Origin: an uncultured archaeon
GTDB lineage: Archaea > Thermoplasmatota > Thermoplasmata > Thermoplasmatales > Thermoplasmataceae
Length of the DNA stretch: 64,000 nt
Assembly: GCA_000965745.1 (NCBI GenBank)
Contig: CP009479.1
Coordinates: 1,002,457 to 1,066,456 of the forward strand
Direction of reading: 5' to 3'
How positions within the stretch are numbered: position 1 is the stretch's first letter; every line of letters starts with the position of its first letter. Shown in pieces: positions 17,380-27,290 of the stretch. Made by a program: the position numbers and the translations under genes. The notes below the pieces were generated by a model. It made no database searches. It saw nothing but the letters and a program-made list of their open reading frames with translations, and had not been told where the DNA came from.

Positions 17380-17588
17380 TCATCCTCTTATCCGGCGGCT
17401 TACAAAGCGTATCCAATTTCTAAGGTCTATGCTTCTTCATTGAACGGGCGGTTAACTTGCATTTGCTTATCCATAAGTAAAGCTCACCCGGAAAAACCCT
17501 ATCTTTTGGCCATATTTAAAGCTGAGTAAGCGCTTTCTGGTAATGGAGTTAATAAACCATTACGGTTCAGTGAGGACACGATGCAGGT

Positions 17589-18533
17589 CTAGGCGAGCTT
17601 AACTTTCAGATTCTGTATCATGTCCTTGACAGTTCTTTCGAGATCATACTCCGGCCTGAACCCCCAGTCCCTTTCAGCCAGGGTTGTGTCAAGGCTTGCT
17701 GGCCATGTTTCTGCAATCTCCTGCCTGTAGTCAGGCTCATATGAAACCTCAAGCCCCGGGACCTCTTTTCTTATCTCATTGTACAGCTCTTCAGGGGAAA
17801 AGGAATAGGACGCCACATTGTAGTCGGTGTGCCTGGTAAGATTTTTCAGGTCGGCTTCAGCAAGCTTGACAAGAGAAGATACTGCGTCTGGCATATACAT
17901 CATTGGAAGATACGCATCAGCTCTCAGAAAGCATTTGTAAGGTTCTCCCCTGACAGCATGGTAAAACATCTGCACCGAATAGTCTGTAGTCCCGGCAGTG
18001 GGCTCCCTTACATAACTCATGATCCCCGGGAATCTCAATCCCCTCACATCCAGGTCAAACTTTTCAAAATAATATTCACCAAGCATTTCTGTTGTTACTT
18101 TTGTTATGCCATACATTGTCCTGGGGCGTGTCACCGTTACAACCGGAACATTCTCCCTGGGTGTTTCCGGCCCGAACACGCCTATTGTGCTGGGAATCAC
18201 CACTCGAGACAGGCCCTTCTCGATCCCAGCCCTGAGAATGTTGTTTGTTCCCACGAGGTTAACATCAAATGCCTTGAAGGGCTTCTTTTCCCCTGTAGCT
18301 GAAAGGATTGCAGCAAGATGGTATACGGTATCAACGTCGTGTTCGTCAATTGCGTTCTCAATGGCTTCAAAGTCGGTCACATCAAGATCCAGGAACTCGA
18401 AATCCGATCCGTTTTCGCAACCAGCGGACACATCGCTGGATATGACATTGCTCTTCCCGTACTTCTTTGCCAGGTAAGGGACAAGTTCGCTGCCGATCTG
18501 ACCACATGCACCAGTTATGAGAATTTTCCGCAT
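17589..18533 (-). CDS. tdh: L-threonine 3-dehydrogenase, short-chain (epimerase-like) type
   Basis: A 314-residue NAD-dependent enzyme that oxidises L-threonine to 2-amino-3-ketobutyrate. It starts MRKILITGACGQIGSEL (NAD loop), has DVDTVYHLAAILSATGE, STIGVFGP and the catalytic Tyr-x3-Lys in TMYGITK. This is the extended-SDR type known structurally from Thermoplasma volcanium, not the zinc enzyme. The divergent neighbour encodes the ligase that uses its product, which makes the assignment firm. The 162-nt region between the two starts should hold both promoters. Confidence 0.93.
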   Translation of the reverse strand: MRKILITGACGQIGSELVPYLAKKYGKSNVISSDVSAGCENGSDFEFLDLDVTDFEAIENAIDEHDVDTVYHLAAILSATGEKKPFKAFDVNLVGTNNILRAGIEKGLSRVVIPSTIGVFGPETPRENVPVVTVTRPRTMYGITKVTTEMLGEYYFEKFDLDVRGLRFPGIMSYVREPTAGTTDYSVQMFYHAVRGEPYKCFLRADAYLPMMYMPDAVSSLVKLAEADLKNLTRHTDYNVASYSFSPEELYNEIRKEVPGLEVSYEPDYRQEIAETWPASLDTTLAERDWGFRPEYDLERTVKDMIQNLKVKLA

Positions 18534-18695
18534 ATTTGACCCGACGTAAAATCGTGTCTGAGATTAAAAGGTTATAGTGATCATGATCCACACACTGATC
18601 TTTTGCAGGATGGGTGGCCAAACCATTGGCAATCTTCGGGATAACATAATTATCGGATCATGAGTTGTTAGATCGGTGATTAGTTTTTGTCAAAA

Positions 18696-19871
18696 ATGGA
18701 CTGGGTGTCGAAGGAGATCAATTCGCTGAAGGAAGCCGGCAGGTATGTCCCAATAAGGGTGCTTGAAAGCGCCCAGGGTGCCTGGGTCAGCATTGAGAAG
18801 AAGAAAATGCTGAACATGTGCTCAAACAACTACCTTGGGCTGGCAAACAATGAAGAGGTGAAGAAGGCTGCAATCGAGGCAATAAAGGAATTTGGTGTCG
18901 GCGCAGGAGCGGTAAGATCTATTGCAGGCACCAACTCTGTCCACCTTGAGCTTGAAAAGAAGGTTGCACTGTTCAAGCACATGGGATCATCCCTCGTCTA
19001 CCAGGGAGGGCTTCTAGCCAACACGGGCACGATTCCATCAATTGTTGGGAAGGAGGACATCGTGTTCAGTGAGGAGCTGAATCATGCCAGCATAATAGAT
19101 GGTGTCCGCCTGTCCTCCGCAAAAAGGGCTGTTTTCAAGCACATGGACATGAAGGACCTTGAGAAACAGCTGAAGGAGCACAGGAATGAAGGAAAGAAAG
19201 CTCTCATTGTGACAGACGGGGTATTCAGCATGGACGGGGACATAGCGCCACTGCCTGAAATCGCAGAGCTCGGTGAAAAATACTCGGCGATGACATATGT
19301 TGATGATGCCCATGGTGAGGGAGTCCTCGGCTCCCACGGCAGGGGAATCGTGGACCACTTCAACCTTGCAGGAAAAGTCGACATAGAAATGGGAACTTTT
19401 TCCAAGGCAATCGGATCAATGGGCGGTTTCGTGGCCGGTGACGAGCAGTTTGTCGATCTGCTGAAACAGAGGGCAAGGCCGTTTCTGTTCAGCAGTGCCC
19501 TGAACGTGGGAGATGCGGCGGCGGTGTTGAAGTCCATAGAGATCCTGGAGAAGGACGATTCATTGGTGAAGAAACTATGGGATAATTCAGAATACCTCAA
19601 GAAATCACTCAATGACCTCGGCTTCAACACAGGAAGCAGCAAGACTCCGATTACACCTGTGATTGCAGGAGACGAGAAGAAAGTCGTTGGACTGAGCAGA
19701 GCGCTCTATTCAGAGGAGAATGTATTCGCGTCACCGATCGTCTACCCGACTGTCCCGATGGGAACTGCCCGAATAAGGCTGATGCCGTCCGCAGTGCATT
19801 CGAGGGAAGACCTTGATTACGCTGTAACAGCGTTTGAAAAACAGGGAAAGAAGCTCGGAATCCTGAAATGA
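18696..19871 (+). CDS. kbl: 2-amino-3-ketobutyrate CoA ligase (glycine C-acetyltransferase)
   Basis: A 391-residue PLP enzyme of the alpha-oxoamine synthase family that cleaves 2-amino-3-ketobutyrate with CoA into glycine and acetyl-CoA. Visible: [15 protein letters not shown], the substrate His in [20 protein letters not shown], and the PLP lysine in [16 protein letters not shown] 18696 is preferred to an in-frame TTG at 18687. With the divergent tdh it completes threonine degradation to glycine. A T-run follows the stop. Confidence 0.93.
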   Translation: MDWVSKEINSLKEAGRYVPIRVLESAQGAWVSIEKKKMLNMCSNNYLGLANNEEVKKAAIEAIKEFGVGAGAVRSIAGTNSVHLELEKKVALFKHMGSSLVYQGGLLANTGTIPSIVGKEDIVFSEELNHASIIDGVRLSSAKRAVFKHMDMKDLEKQLKEHRNEGKKALIVTDGVFSMDGDIAPLPEIAELGEKYSAMTYVDDAHGEGVLGSHGRGIVDHFNLAGKVDIEMGTFSKAIGSMGGFVAGDEQFVDLLKQRARPFLFSSALNVGDAAAVLKSIEILEKDDSLVKKLWDNSEYLKKSLNDLGFNTGSSKTPITPVIAGDEKKVVGLSRALYSEENVFASPIVYPTVPMGTARIRLMPSAVHSREDLDYAVTAFEKQGKKLGILK

Positions 19872-19892
19872 AGGCTGGTGTCTGATCTTCAA

Positions 19893-19907
19893 TTTTCCTT
19901 TTTTTTT
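19893..19907 (+). terminator. poly-T terminator after kbl
   Basis: ATTTTCC followed by nine T (19899-19907), 21-35 nt behind the kbl stop; oligo-T tracts without a hairpin are the usual archaeal terminators. Confidence 0.55.
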
Positions 19908-19957
19908 GGAAGAAATCACGCACTGTATTTTATGCAGTCCCAGATTCAGAACGGAAC

Positions 19958-20647
19958 ATGGAATCCACTCACATATGCGTCGGGCCAGAACCCGGAAAAA
20001 GTCTTGTGGACTTTGACTGGGACCTTCTGGAAGCAGCTGTAGTTGAAAGGCCGAACAGGTTTGTTGTTATCGCAAACCTTGGCGGGGAGTCGGTAAAATG
20101 CCATCTGCACGATCCAGGGAGGCTAAAGGAGCTAATATTTCCAGGAAACAGAATCAGGATCAGGAGAAAGCCTTCTGAAAAAACAGACTACTCGGTGGTA
20201 TGTGCCCTGGATGGAGACGAATGGGTACTCATTGACAGCAGGTTTCACCCGTCGATAGCCAGGAAATTTCTCCCGGATAATGCAGTATCTGAGGTCAGGG
20301 TAGGAAGGAAGAGAATCGATTTCAAGTGTGAAAATGAATTCATAGAAGTGAAGGGCTGCACCCTCGTGGACAATGGAACTGCCAAGTTCCCGGATGCCCC
20401 CAGCCTGAGGGCAACTGAGCATGTCAGGCTCCTGACTTCAATGAAGGATGAGGGAACTCCGGCCAGCATAATGTTCCTTGTCATGAGGAAGAATGCTGAG
20501 TGTTTTGTTCCAAACAGAGATACGGATCCGGAATTCGCGGAAGCACTGCTCAGGGCTGCTGGATCCGGCGTCAATATCGTATTCAAGAAAATGCATCTCG
20601 ACGGGAAATCAATAATCTATGACGGCCAGATACAAATGTGCCAGTGA
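19958..20647 (+). CDS. sfsA: SfsA family protein (probable nuclease)
   Basis: A 229-residue SfsA family protein. It has the N-terminal OB-like part with RPNRFVVIANLGG, CHLHDPGRLKELIFPGN, and the PD-(D/E)xK-like region KRIDFKCENEFIEVKGCTLV and AKFPDAPSLRATEH. SfsA was first named for sugar fermentation stimulation in E. coli; its fold is nuclease-like. The physiological role in archaea is not known. It starts about 50 nt behind the kbl terminator. Confidence 0.88.
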   Translation: MESTHICVGPEPGKSLVDFDWDLLEAAVVERPNRFVVIANLGGESVKCHLHDPGRLKELIFPGNRIRIRRKPSEKTDYSVVCALDGDEWVLIDSRFHPSIARKFLPDNAVSEVRVGRKRIDFKCENEFIEVKGCTLVDNGTAKFPDAPSLRATEHVRLLTSMKDEGTPASIMFLVMRKNAECFVPNRDTDPEFAEALLRAAGSGVNIVFKKMHLDGKSIIYDGQIQMCQ

Positions 20648-20772
20648 TGCTCTGCTCGCAGGATCGATTTTTCTATGTCTAGACGCATATTGATAGGATA
20701 AATGAAACTTTTCGTGTTAACCGTTTCCGTATATGTTTATATACCAGAATTTAATTGATCGCTCGCTCTTCG

Positions 20773-21246
20773 ATGATTACGGAACACATCAAGAAAAATG
20801 ATACAGAACGCGAAAAGAAGAGGACTAGACTTCTTGGAAACATCAATGTAGGCTCTGCCATGCGAAGCGCATTCGAGAGGAGGAATGAACTCCGAAGATC
20901 GCAGTCGGAAGCAGGGCATCACGACCTGATCTACCAGGGGAAGGAAGTTGACCTCCGGAGAATACCTGTTGCAAGGGAGATGTACCTGAAGAAGAAGGAC
21001 ACAGTTCTGGGAAACCGCTTCAAGAAAACTCTCCTTGGGTATACCAAAGGGGCAACAAACCAGTACAGGGGCCCGCATTCAACCCATGTAAGGGAATATT
21101 CAGACCATTATACAATTCACAGGGACTTCATAGATCCTAGGAAGAACCCGGTTATCCATCTGGCAAAGGATGCGCCCATGGAGCTCGCAGGATGGATCAT
21201 CGGGGGGCTGATTGCTCTCGTCATTATAGTATTCCTGATATTCTGA
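20773..21246 (+). CDS. C-terminally anchored small membrane protein (paralogue of 2535-2921)
   Basis: A 157-residue protein: a basic, soluble region of about 135 residues and a single hydrophobic segment at about 137-157 that reaches the C-terminus, the hallmark of a tail-anchored protein. At residues 105-129, just before the anchor, it carries HV-x-E-Y ... YTIH-x-D-x-x-DP-x-K-x-PV-x-H, matching the protein at 2535-2921. ATG 20773 was chosen over TTG 20755 because a TATA stretch (TTTATATA, 20737-20744) lies about 32 nt upstream. No enzyme motif is seen. The shared block may be a binding site or a membrane-proximal domain. Confidence 0.65.
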   Translation: MITEHIKKNDTEREKKRTRLLGNINVGSAMRSAFERRNELRRSQSEAGHHDLIYQGKEVDLRRIPVAREMYLKKKDTVLGNRFKKTLLGYTKGATNQYRGPHSTHVREYSDHYTIHRDFIDPRKNPVIHLAKDAPMELAGWIIGGLIALVIIVFLIF

Positions 21247-21340
21247 TGTCGCTGTTGGTACGTTAACACCAGGTTCTTGAGGATGATCTCCCCGAAGATC
21301 CGATCATAATCGTTTTGTCTGGCATGACTGTCAGAAACAT

Positions 21341-21360
21341 TTAAGGCAATTTTGCCTTAA
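21341..21360. promoter_or_regulatory. 20-bp palindrome upstream of carAB
   Basis: TTAAGGCAA, two bases, TTGCCTTAA: exact 9-bp arms. It lies 165 nt before carA and includes the box A-like ATTTAAGG that could serve the transcript; candidate operator for carAB, binding protein unknown. Confidence 0.5.
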
Positions 21361-21373
21361 CATAGAAGAACAG

Positions 21374-21532
21374 ATGATTGGGGGATTTGGACAGAGAGCC
21401 TTTAAAACACTTGAAAAAATAGAAATTTTTGTTATTGCCCATGCTCTCGCGCCTCTCTTCAGAAAATGTCATGCTGTAATCAAACAATGGTGCTGTCACA
21501 GGAGAAGCATCAGGGAGGTAGCACATGGATAG
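21374..21532 (+). CDS. possible 52-codon leader ORF overlapping the carA start
   Basis: ATG at 21374 opens a 52-codon frame (MIGGFGQRAFKTLEK at the N-terminus) that ends with TAG at 21530-21532, inside the first codons of carA (ATG 21525). The ATG lies about 30 nt after a box A-like sequence in the 20-bp palindrome, as expected for a nearly leaderless start. The peptide is basic, with three cysteines near residues 32-41, and resembles nothing I know. It could be a regulatory leader peptide or chance; carA has its own strong Shine-Dalgarno inside it. Confidence 0.3.
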   Translation: MIGGFGQRAFKTLEKIEIFVIAHALAPLFRKCHAVIKQWCCHRRSIREVAHG

Positions 21533-22592
21533 GTATCTTATGCTTGAGGACGGCACTATCCTCAGAGGGGCCGCATATGGCCACAAAGGAAGTGCCTATG
21601 GTGAGATCGTTTTTACCACATCAATGACTGGTTACATGGAGTCATTGACCGATCCCTCATACAGGGGCCAGATCCTGATTTTCGCTTTCCCCACGATTGC
21701 AAACTACTCATTCAATCAGGACCAGATGGAATCCGGGGAGATACAGGTTGAAGCTCTTGTTACAAAGGATGCGCACTCTTTCCTTGGAGCCGGAAAGCCC
21801 GGTGAGGAATTCGAGAAATATCTATCAGAATCCGGGGTTCCCGGTATTGATGGAATCGACACCAGATCGCTAGTAAAGAAGATCAGGGAAAAGGGAGTGC
21901 TGAAAGCCTGGATCTCAGACAGGCCGGATTTTCCAAAGGACTGGCCGGATCCAATGGAGAGGAACCTGGTCGGTGAAACGAGCACAAGCGATCATTACAC
22001 TGTTAAGGGGGATGGCGAACTTGACATCCTCTTCATCGATCTTGGCGCCAAGAGGAGCCTCGTGAGAAAGATGGGTGAGATAGCCTCATCACTTGACGTT
22101 GTACCATACAATTTTGACCTCTCGAAGATTGACAAGCACTATGACGCGATCTTTCTTTCAAACGGCCCGGGAGACCCCTCCCACGAATCACTGGGAAGTG
22201 TGACCGAGTTTGTGGCCATGAAGGTCGAAGACACTCCAATTTACGGCGTATGCCTGGGCCATCAGATCATATCAATAGCCCTCGGTGGCAGAACTGAAAA
22301 AATGCGTTTTGGCCACAGAGGGTCCAACCATGCTGTTACCGACGGGCAGAGGATCTGGATAACTACCCACAATCACGGCTACGCGGTTAATCAGCAATCG
22401 CTCAGCGGAACACCTCTGAAGATCACCCAATGGGATATAAATGACGGAACGGTTGAAATGGTGGAGCACAGTGAAAAACCAGTTTTCTCTGTTCAGTACC
22501 ATCCAGAGGCCTCGCCCGGGCCACACGACGCTGAATGGTTTTTTGACAAAATAAAGGAGAGGACAGTTGAGTATTATGCCAAGAAAGCCTGA
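21525..22592 (+). CDS. carA: carbamoyl-phosphate synthase small (glutaminase) subunit
   Basis: A 355-residue subunit that hydrolyses glutamine and passes ammonia to CarB for arginine and pyrimidine synthesis. The N-terminal CPSase domain includes GEIVFTTSMTGYMESLTDPS; the class I amidotransferase domain has the nucleophile Cys in GVCLGHQI and the partner His-x-Glu in QYHPEASPG. GGAGGT at 21515-21520 sits 4 nt before the ATG, one of the clearest ribosome-binding sites here. The end overlaps carB by 17 nt. Confidence 0.96.
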   Translation: MDRYLMLEDGTILRGAAYGHKGSAYGEIVFTTSMTGYMESLTDPSYRGQILIFAFPTIANYSFNQDQMESGEIQVEALVTKDAHSFLGAGKPGEEFEKYLSESGVPGIDGIDTRSLVKKIREKGVLKAWISDRPDFPKDWPDPMERNLVGETSTSDHYTVKGDGELDILFIDLGAKRSLVRKMGEIASSLDVVPYNFDLSKIDKHYDAIFLSNGPGDPSHESLGSVTEFVAMKVEDTPIYGVCLGHQIISIALGGRTEKMRFGHRGSNHAVTDGQRIWITTHNHGYAVNQQSLSGTPLKITQWDINDGTVEMVEHSEKPVFSVQYHPEASPGPHDAEWFFDKIKERTVEYYAKKA

Positions 22593-25500
22593 AATCAAAA
22601 ATGTACTGGTAATAGGCTCCGGCCCCGTAGTTGTAGGCCAGGCAGCCGAATTTGACTATGCGGGTTCGCAAGCGTGCCTGTCTTTGCGGGAGGAAGGTAT
22701 CAGGGTGGTACTCCTGAATTCAAATCCTGCTACCATTCAGACTGACAGGAGCATTGCCGACAGGATATACATAGAACCCATGACTGCCGATACTATAGAG
22801 GCAATCATTGATCAGGAGAATATTGACGCGATCCTGCCTACAATGGGGGGCCAGACTGCACTCAACCTCGCCGTGGAACTCGACAGAAGGGGCATTATTA
22901 AAGGAAAAAAAGTGCAGTTTCTGGGAACTGACATCAGGTCGATCAAGACGGCGGAAGACAGGAGGAAGTTCCATGCTCTTGTGAAATCCCTTGGAGAGCC
23001 AATTCCCGATTCTGAGGAACTGGACAGGACCAATTTCAGGGACAGGATAGCCAATCTTCAGTTCTTTCCGGTCATACTCAGGACTTCATTCTCACTTGGC
23101 GGCCTTAGTGGATCAATAATAAGTTCAAAGGTTGAGCTTCTAAGAATAGCTGAGTCCTATTTCTCAGACTACGGGGACGGGACCCTGGAGGTGGAAAAAT
23201 CCATAGAAGGCCTCAAGGAGCTGGAATATGAAATTGTAAGGGACAATGCGGGCAACTGCATTGTAATATGTAATATGGAAAACCTCGATCCTATGGGTGT
23301 CCACACAGGAGAAAGCATAGTAGTAACCCCCTCGCAGACTCTCAGTGATGTTCAATACCATTTCCTCAGGGACTCTGCCATCAAGATAATCGGGGCTATT
23401 GGCATAAGGGGGGCCTGCAACATACAGTTTGCGCTTAACCCTGAGACGGACGAGTATTACGTCGTGGAAGTCAACCCGCGAACTTCCAGGTCGTCCGCTC
23501 TGGCATCAAAGGCGAGTGGATACCCAATCGCAAGGATCGCAACGAAGATTGCGGTCGGGTACAACCTTACCGAGATAAAGAACCCTATAACCAAGGATAC
23601 CTCGGCAGCATTTGAGCCGTCGCTGGACTATGTTACGGTGAAGATTCCGAGATGGCCCTTCGACAAGTTTGCCGTCGAGAGAAGGATTGGTGTCCAGATG
23701 AAGTCCATAGGGGAGGTGATGGGCATAGGACGTACCTTTGAGGAGGCCATGATGAAGGCAATAGCCTCTCTGGACACGCCAGAATCTAGCAGAATCCGTC
23801 TCTTCCTTCCGGACGATAAGATCAGGGATCTTCTTACAAAGTCAACAGACCTCAGGCTTTACGCAATTTTTGAGGCACTATTCAGGCATTATGAAGTCGA
23901 GGAGATTGCCGCACTCTCAAAGTTCGATCCCTACTTCATCAATAAGATAAACAACGTTGTAAGGGAACTTGAATCCCTGGACATGGGAAGAATCCCTGAA
24001 AACCTGAAGGAGTTCAAGAAACTTGGCATATCGGATTCGCAGATATCCGAATTCACCAAAGTCGGTGAAACGAAGATAACCCGCTACAGAATCGATAACG
24101 GAATTTTGCCATCCTACAAGGCCATAGACACCTGTTCAGGGGAGTTCGAGGCTGAAACCCCCTACCTCTACTCAACCTACGAAGATGAGGGGGATTTTGA
24201 GAAAACACCCGAAGTCAAAGGAAAGGTAATGGTTATCGGATCAGGGCCAAACCGTATTTCACAAGGGCTTGAATTCGACTACGGTTCGGTAAAGGCGGTA
24301 CAGACACTCAGCAAGAAGGGATACACTACAATCATGCTGAACAGCAACCCTGAGACGGTTTCTACCGATTTTGACGTATCTGATTATCTTTATTTTGAAC
24401 CGGTCACACTTGAACACGTATCAAACGTCATTGTCAGGGAAAAGCCTAAGGGGCTCATCATACAGTTCTCCGGGCAGACTGGCCAGAACCTTGCTTCCAA
24501 ACTGTCAGAACTTTTTGGGGAGAAGATAATCCTCGGAACCAGGCCGTCAGATATAGATGAGATAGAAAACAGGTCCATATTCGCGGAAAGGCTGAAATCT
24601 TTGGGGATAAAACAGCCTGACTTTGTGTCCGTTGCAAACGAGAACGAGGTGGAGGGAAAGGTACCGCTTATCAGCCTGCCTGTGATTGTGAGGTCCAGCT
24701 TCATCATCGGCGGCAGGGCAATGGATATTGTCTACAGTTATGAGGACCTGAAAACAAGGGTAAAGGAACTGTTCAGGGAACGCCCGGGATACCCAATTCT
24801 TATCAGCAGGTACGTTGAAGGGGCGCAGGAGATTGACGTGGATTTCGTATCAGATTCTGCAAGGACAGCAATCTCCGGAATCTCACTTCACATAGAAGAG
24901 GCGGGAACCCACTCAGGAGACGCAACCATGATAATGGGGCCAGACATCATCAGCGATGGGCTCTTCAGGAAGATCAAGGACATTGTTGACCTGTTCGCAA
25001 CAAATTTCAGCCTGGTGGGCGTATCAAACCTGCAGCTGGCTGTGCGCGACGACGAAATATTCGTGATTGAGCTCAATGCGAGGTCTTCACGCTCCCTTCC
25101 ATTCGTGTCAAAGGCTACAGGTACAGACTGGGTGTCCGTGGCGATTTCTGCAATGCTTGGCGACAGCATCAGCGAGCCGGACGCCTCACCGAAATCATAC
25201 TTCGTGAAGATTCCTATATTTCCGTTCAACAGATTTTCAGACCTGGATATCATACTTGGCCCTGAAATGAAATCAACAGGAGAGGCTATGTCCGAAGCTT
25301 CCACAAAAACTGAAGCGCTGATAAAAGCAGCGATGATAATGAATCCACGCTTCTCGCTGGATCACCCTGCTCTGGTATCAGTAAACGATAATGACAAGCC
25401 CCTTGTGGGAAGCATATGCCACCTGCTCCATGACGCCGGAGTAAAGATCTATGCAACTCCCGGAACCTCTGAATTCCTGGACGATCTGGGGGTTCCGAAC

Positions 25501-25800
25501 GAGACGGTGTACAGACTGGACGACATCCGGGAGCCAAAAATGAGCAGGATGATAAAAGAGGATAAGCTTTCAATGATCCTCAACACGCCAACCATGCATT
25601 CAGGCTCAATCAAGGACGGTTTCAGGATAAGGCGTATGGCAGTTCAGAGGGGAATGCCCATCATTACCAATGTGAGACTCGCAGATGCAGTAGTCAGGTC
25701 CGTCGCATCAAAGGAGTCACTTGTCTATCGGGAGATAGGCGAATACGCCATGGGAGAGCAACGAAATGAATATCAGAAAGGCAAAAGAGCAGTTTCCTGA
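22576..25800 (+). CDS. carB: carbamoyl-phosphate synthase large subunit
   Basis: A 1074-residue, full-length CarB. It has two homologous ATP-grasp halves: the first (from GSGPVVVGQAAEFDYAG) makes carboxyphosphate, the second (from GSGPNRISQGLEFDYG) phosphorylates carbamate. NPRTSRSSALASKASGYP and NARSSRSLPFVSKATG are the matching metal/ATP loops. The C-terminal about 130 residues form the MGS-like allosteric domain (YATPGTSEFL). ATG 22576 is used rather than a TTG nine bases upstream. Overlaps both carA and nth. Confidence 0.96.
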   Translation: MPRKPEIKNVLVIGSGPVVVGQAAEFDYAGSQACLSLREEGIRVVLLNSNPATIQTDRSIADRIYIEPMTADTIEAIIDQENIDAILPTMGGQTALNLAVELDRRGIIKGKKVQFLGTDIRSIKTAEDRRKFHALVKSLGEPIPDSEELDRTNFRDRIANLQFFPVILRTSFSLGGLSGSIISSKVELLRIAESYFSDYGDGTLEVEKSIEGLKELEYEIVRDNAGNCIVICNMENLDPMGVHTGESIVVTPSQTLSDVQYHFLRDSAIKIIGAIGIRGACNIQFALNPETDEYYVVEVNPRTSRSSALASKASGYPIARIATKIAVGYNLTEIKNPITKDTSAAFEPSLDYVTVKIPRWPFDKFAVERRIGVQMKSIGEVMGIGRTFEEAMMKAIASLDTPESSRIRLFLPDDKIRDLLTKSTDLRLYAIFEALFRHYEVEEIAALSKFDPYFINKINNVVRELESLDMGRIPENLKEFKKLGISDSQISEFTKVGETKITRYRIDNGILPSYKAIDTCSGEFEAETPYLYSTYEDEGDFEKTPEVKGKVMVIGSGPNRISQGLEFDYGSVKAVQTLSKKGYTTIMLNSNPETVSTDFDVSDYLYFEPVTLEHVSNVIVREKPKGLIIQFSGQTGQNLASKLSELFGEKIILGTRPSDIDEIENRSIFAERLKSLGIKQPDFVSVANENEVEGKVPLISLPVIVRSSFIIGGRAMDIVYSYEDLKTRVKELFRERPGYPILISRYVEGAQEIDVDFVSDSARTAISGISLHIEEAGTHSGDATMIMGPDIISDGLFRKIKDIVDLFATNFSLVGVSNLQLAVRDDEIFVIELNARSSRSLPFVSKATGTDWVSVAISAMLGDSISEPDASPKSYFVKIPIFPFNRFSDLDIILGPEMKSTGEAMSEASTKTEALIKAAMIMNPRFSLDHPALVSVNDNDKPLVGSICHLLHDAGVKIYATPGTSEFLDDLGVPNETVYRLDDIREPKMSRMIKEDKLSMILNTPTMHSGSIKDGFRIRRMAVQRGMPIITNVRLADAVVRSVASKESLVYREIGEYAMGEQRNEYQKGKRAVS

Positions 25801-26464
25801 AGTGTATGGACTCATAAGGAAGCAGAGCCCTCCGCACCATTTTGAGTTCTCAGACCCGTTCTGGGTCCTCATTACAACAATTATGTCGCACCGCACGAAG
25901 GACGAAGTGACCGATCCTGCAGCAAGAAGGCTTCATGACAGGTACCATGATTCAGTGGGCCTTGCAAATGCAAGTTATGACGACGTTTATGACGCAATAT
26001 CAAAGGTAGGTTTCGCCAGGGTGAAGGCTGAGAGGGTGATAGGTGCAGCAAGAATAATCAATGAAGAATTCAGCGGCAAGGTTCCGGAAAACATCGAGGA
26101 TATGATGACAATACCTGGGATAGGCAGGAAAACGGCAAATGTTGTGCTTGCCGACGCCATGAAAATTCCGGCAATTGCCGTAGATACACATGTGCACAGG
26201 ATAAGCAACAGAATAGGCTGGGCAAACACTAAAAATCCCGAAGGAACGGAAGAGAGGCTAAGAAAAATAATACCCAGGGGGCAATGGCTGGGGTTTAACC
26301 CTGTTCTCGTGGAATTCGGCAAGAAAATCTGCAGGCCAATCGGGCCAAAATGTGGCGAGTGCCTGATAAACAGCTACTGCGAATACTACTCAAAGAATGT
26401 CAAGAACGGCAGAGTGAATAAGTCCGGAAAATCCGGCAAGGCTCAAGGCCGGCATGAAGCATAA
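25766..26464 (+). CDS. nth: endonuclease III-type DNA glycosylase
   Basis: A 232-residue base-excision repair enzyme of the HhH-GPD superfamily. The hairpin PGIGRKTANVV contains the catalytic Lys (about 122) and VDTHVHR the catalytic Asp (about 140), so it should be a bifunctional glycosylase/lyase. The C-terminus has the [4Fe-4S] pattern C-x6-C-x2-C-x5-C (CRPIGPKCGECLINSYC). Target lesions are probably oxidised pyrimidines. The start lies 35 nt inside carB, suggesting coupling to the carAB message. Confidence 0.93.
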   Translation: MNIRKAKEQFPEVYGLIRKQSPPHHFEFSDPFWVLITTIMSHRTKDEVTDPAARRLHDRYHDSVGLANASYDDVYDAISKVGFARVKAERVIGAARIINEEFSGKVPENIEDMMTIPGIGRKTANVVLADAMKIPAIAVDTHVHRISNRIGWANTKNPEGTEERLRKIIPRGQWLGFNPVLVEFGKKICRPIGPKCGECLINSYCEYYSKNVKNGRVNKSGKSGKAQGRHEA

Positions 26465-26479
26465 AAGAGGATCTCCGGG

Positions 26480-27130
26480 ATGGGGCAGGAAGAGGAAGAC
26501 CTGAAGGATTACTATTCTTCAAGATCGGGGGAATATGACCGCCTTTACGAAAAGCCTGACAGACAGGCAGATCTTGCCGGCATGCGGAATGCGCTTATTG
26601 AGAAGCTGTCCGGCCGGAGAATTCTGGAAATTGCCTGCGGAACAGGGTACTGGACTGAGATTCTGGCTGACCACGCAGACTCAATACTTGCCATAGACAG
26701 CAGCACTGAGATGATTGAGATTGCCAGGAAAAGGACAGAATCCAGGGCAAATGTTTCCTTCCTGGTTTCAGACGCCTATTCCATGGATAATGTGGGCGGA
26801 TCATTCGAGGGTGCCCTCTGCGGTTATTGGATATCGCACGTAAAAAAGAGGAGGATAAAAAAATTCCTTGATACACTCCATGGGAAACTTGAATCCGGTT
26901 CTGTGGTTGTGATGATAGACAACAGGTATGTTGAGAGTGCAACACCAATAAGCAGAACGGACGGTGAAGGGAATACGTACCAGATCAGGAAGCTCAAAAA
27001 TGGGCAGGAGTATGAGATCGTAAAGAACTTTCTAACTGAGGGCGAATTATTGGAACTAACTTCTGGAACAGCTTATGATAGGAATTTCCTTGAGTTTGAG
27101 TACTATTGGGTTTTTCAATATACGATATGA
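26480..27130 (+). CDS. class I SAM-dependent methyltransferase
   Basis: A 216-residue methyltransferase with motif I ILEIACGTGYWTEILA at about residues 48-63, the acidic end of the second strand in ILAIDSSTEM, and motif II-like SFLVSDAYSM. The segment FEGALCGYWISHV corresponds to the strand before the active site. The substrate cannot be told. It begins 16 nt after nth and likely shares its transcript. Confidence 0.8.
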   Translation: MGQEEEDLKDYYSSRSGEYDRLYEKPDRQADLAGMRNALIEKLSGRRILEIACGTGYWTEILADHADSILAIDSSTEMIEIARKRTESRANVSFLVSDAYSMDNVGGSFEGALCGYWISHVKKRRIKKFLDTLHGKLESGSVVVMIDNRYVESATPISRTDGEGNTYQIRKLKNGQEYEIVKNFLTEGELLELTSGTAYDRNFLEFEYYWVFQYTI

Positions 27131-27290
27131 TCATCTTGTCTGACAGCCCGCTCAAATGAAGGGCCATATCGAGATGCACAGACCTCGCAGAAGCTTGTGA
27201 ATTGACAGCGCCTAATACAAAAATAAAATATACCGGTGCTTATTAAGAAGTTATTGTCTGGTCTGGGAATCAGGCACGGAGAGATAGAAA

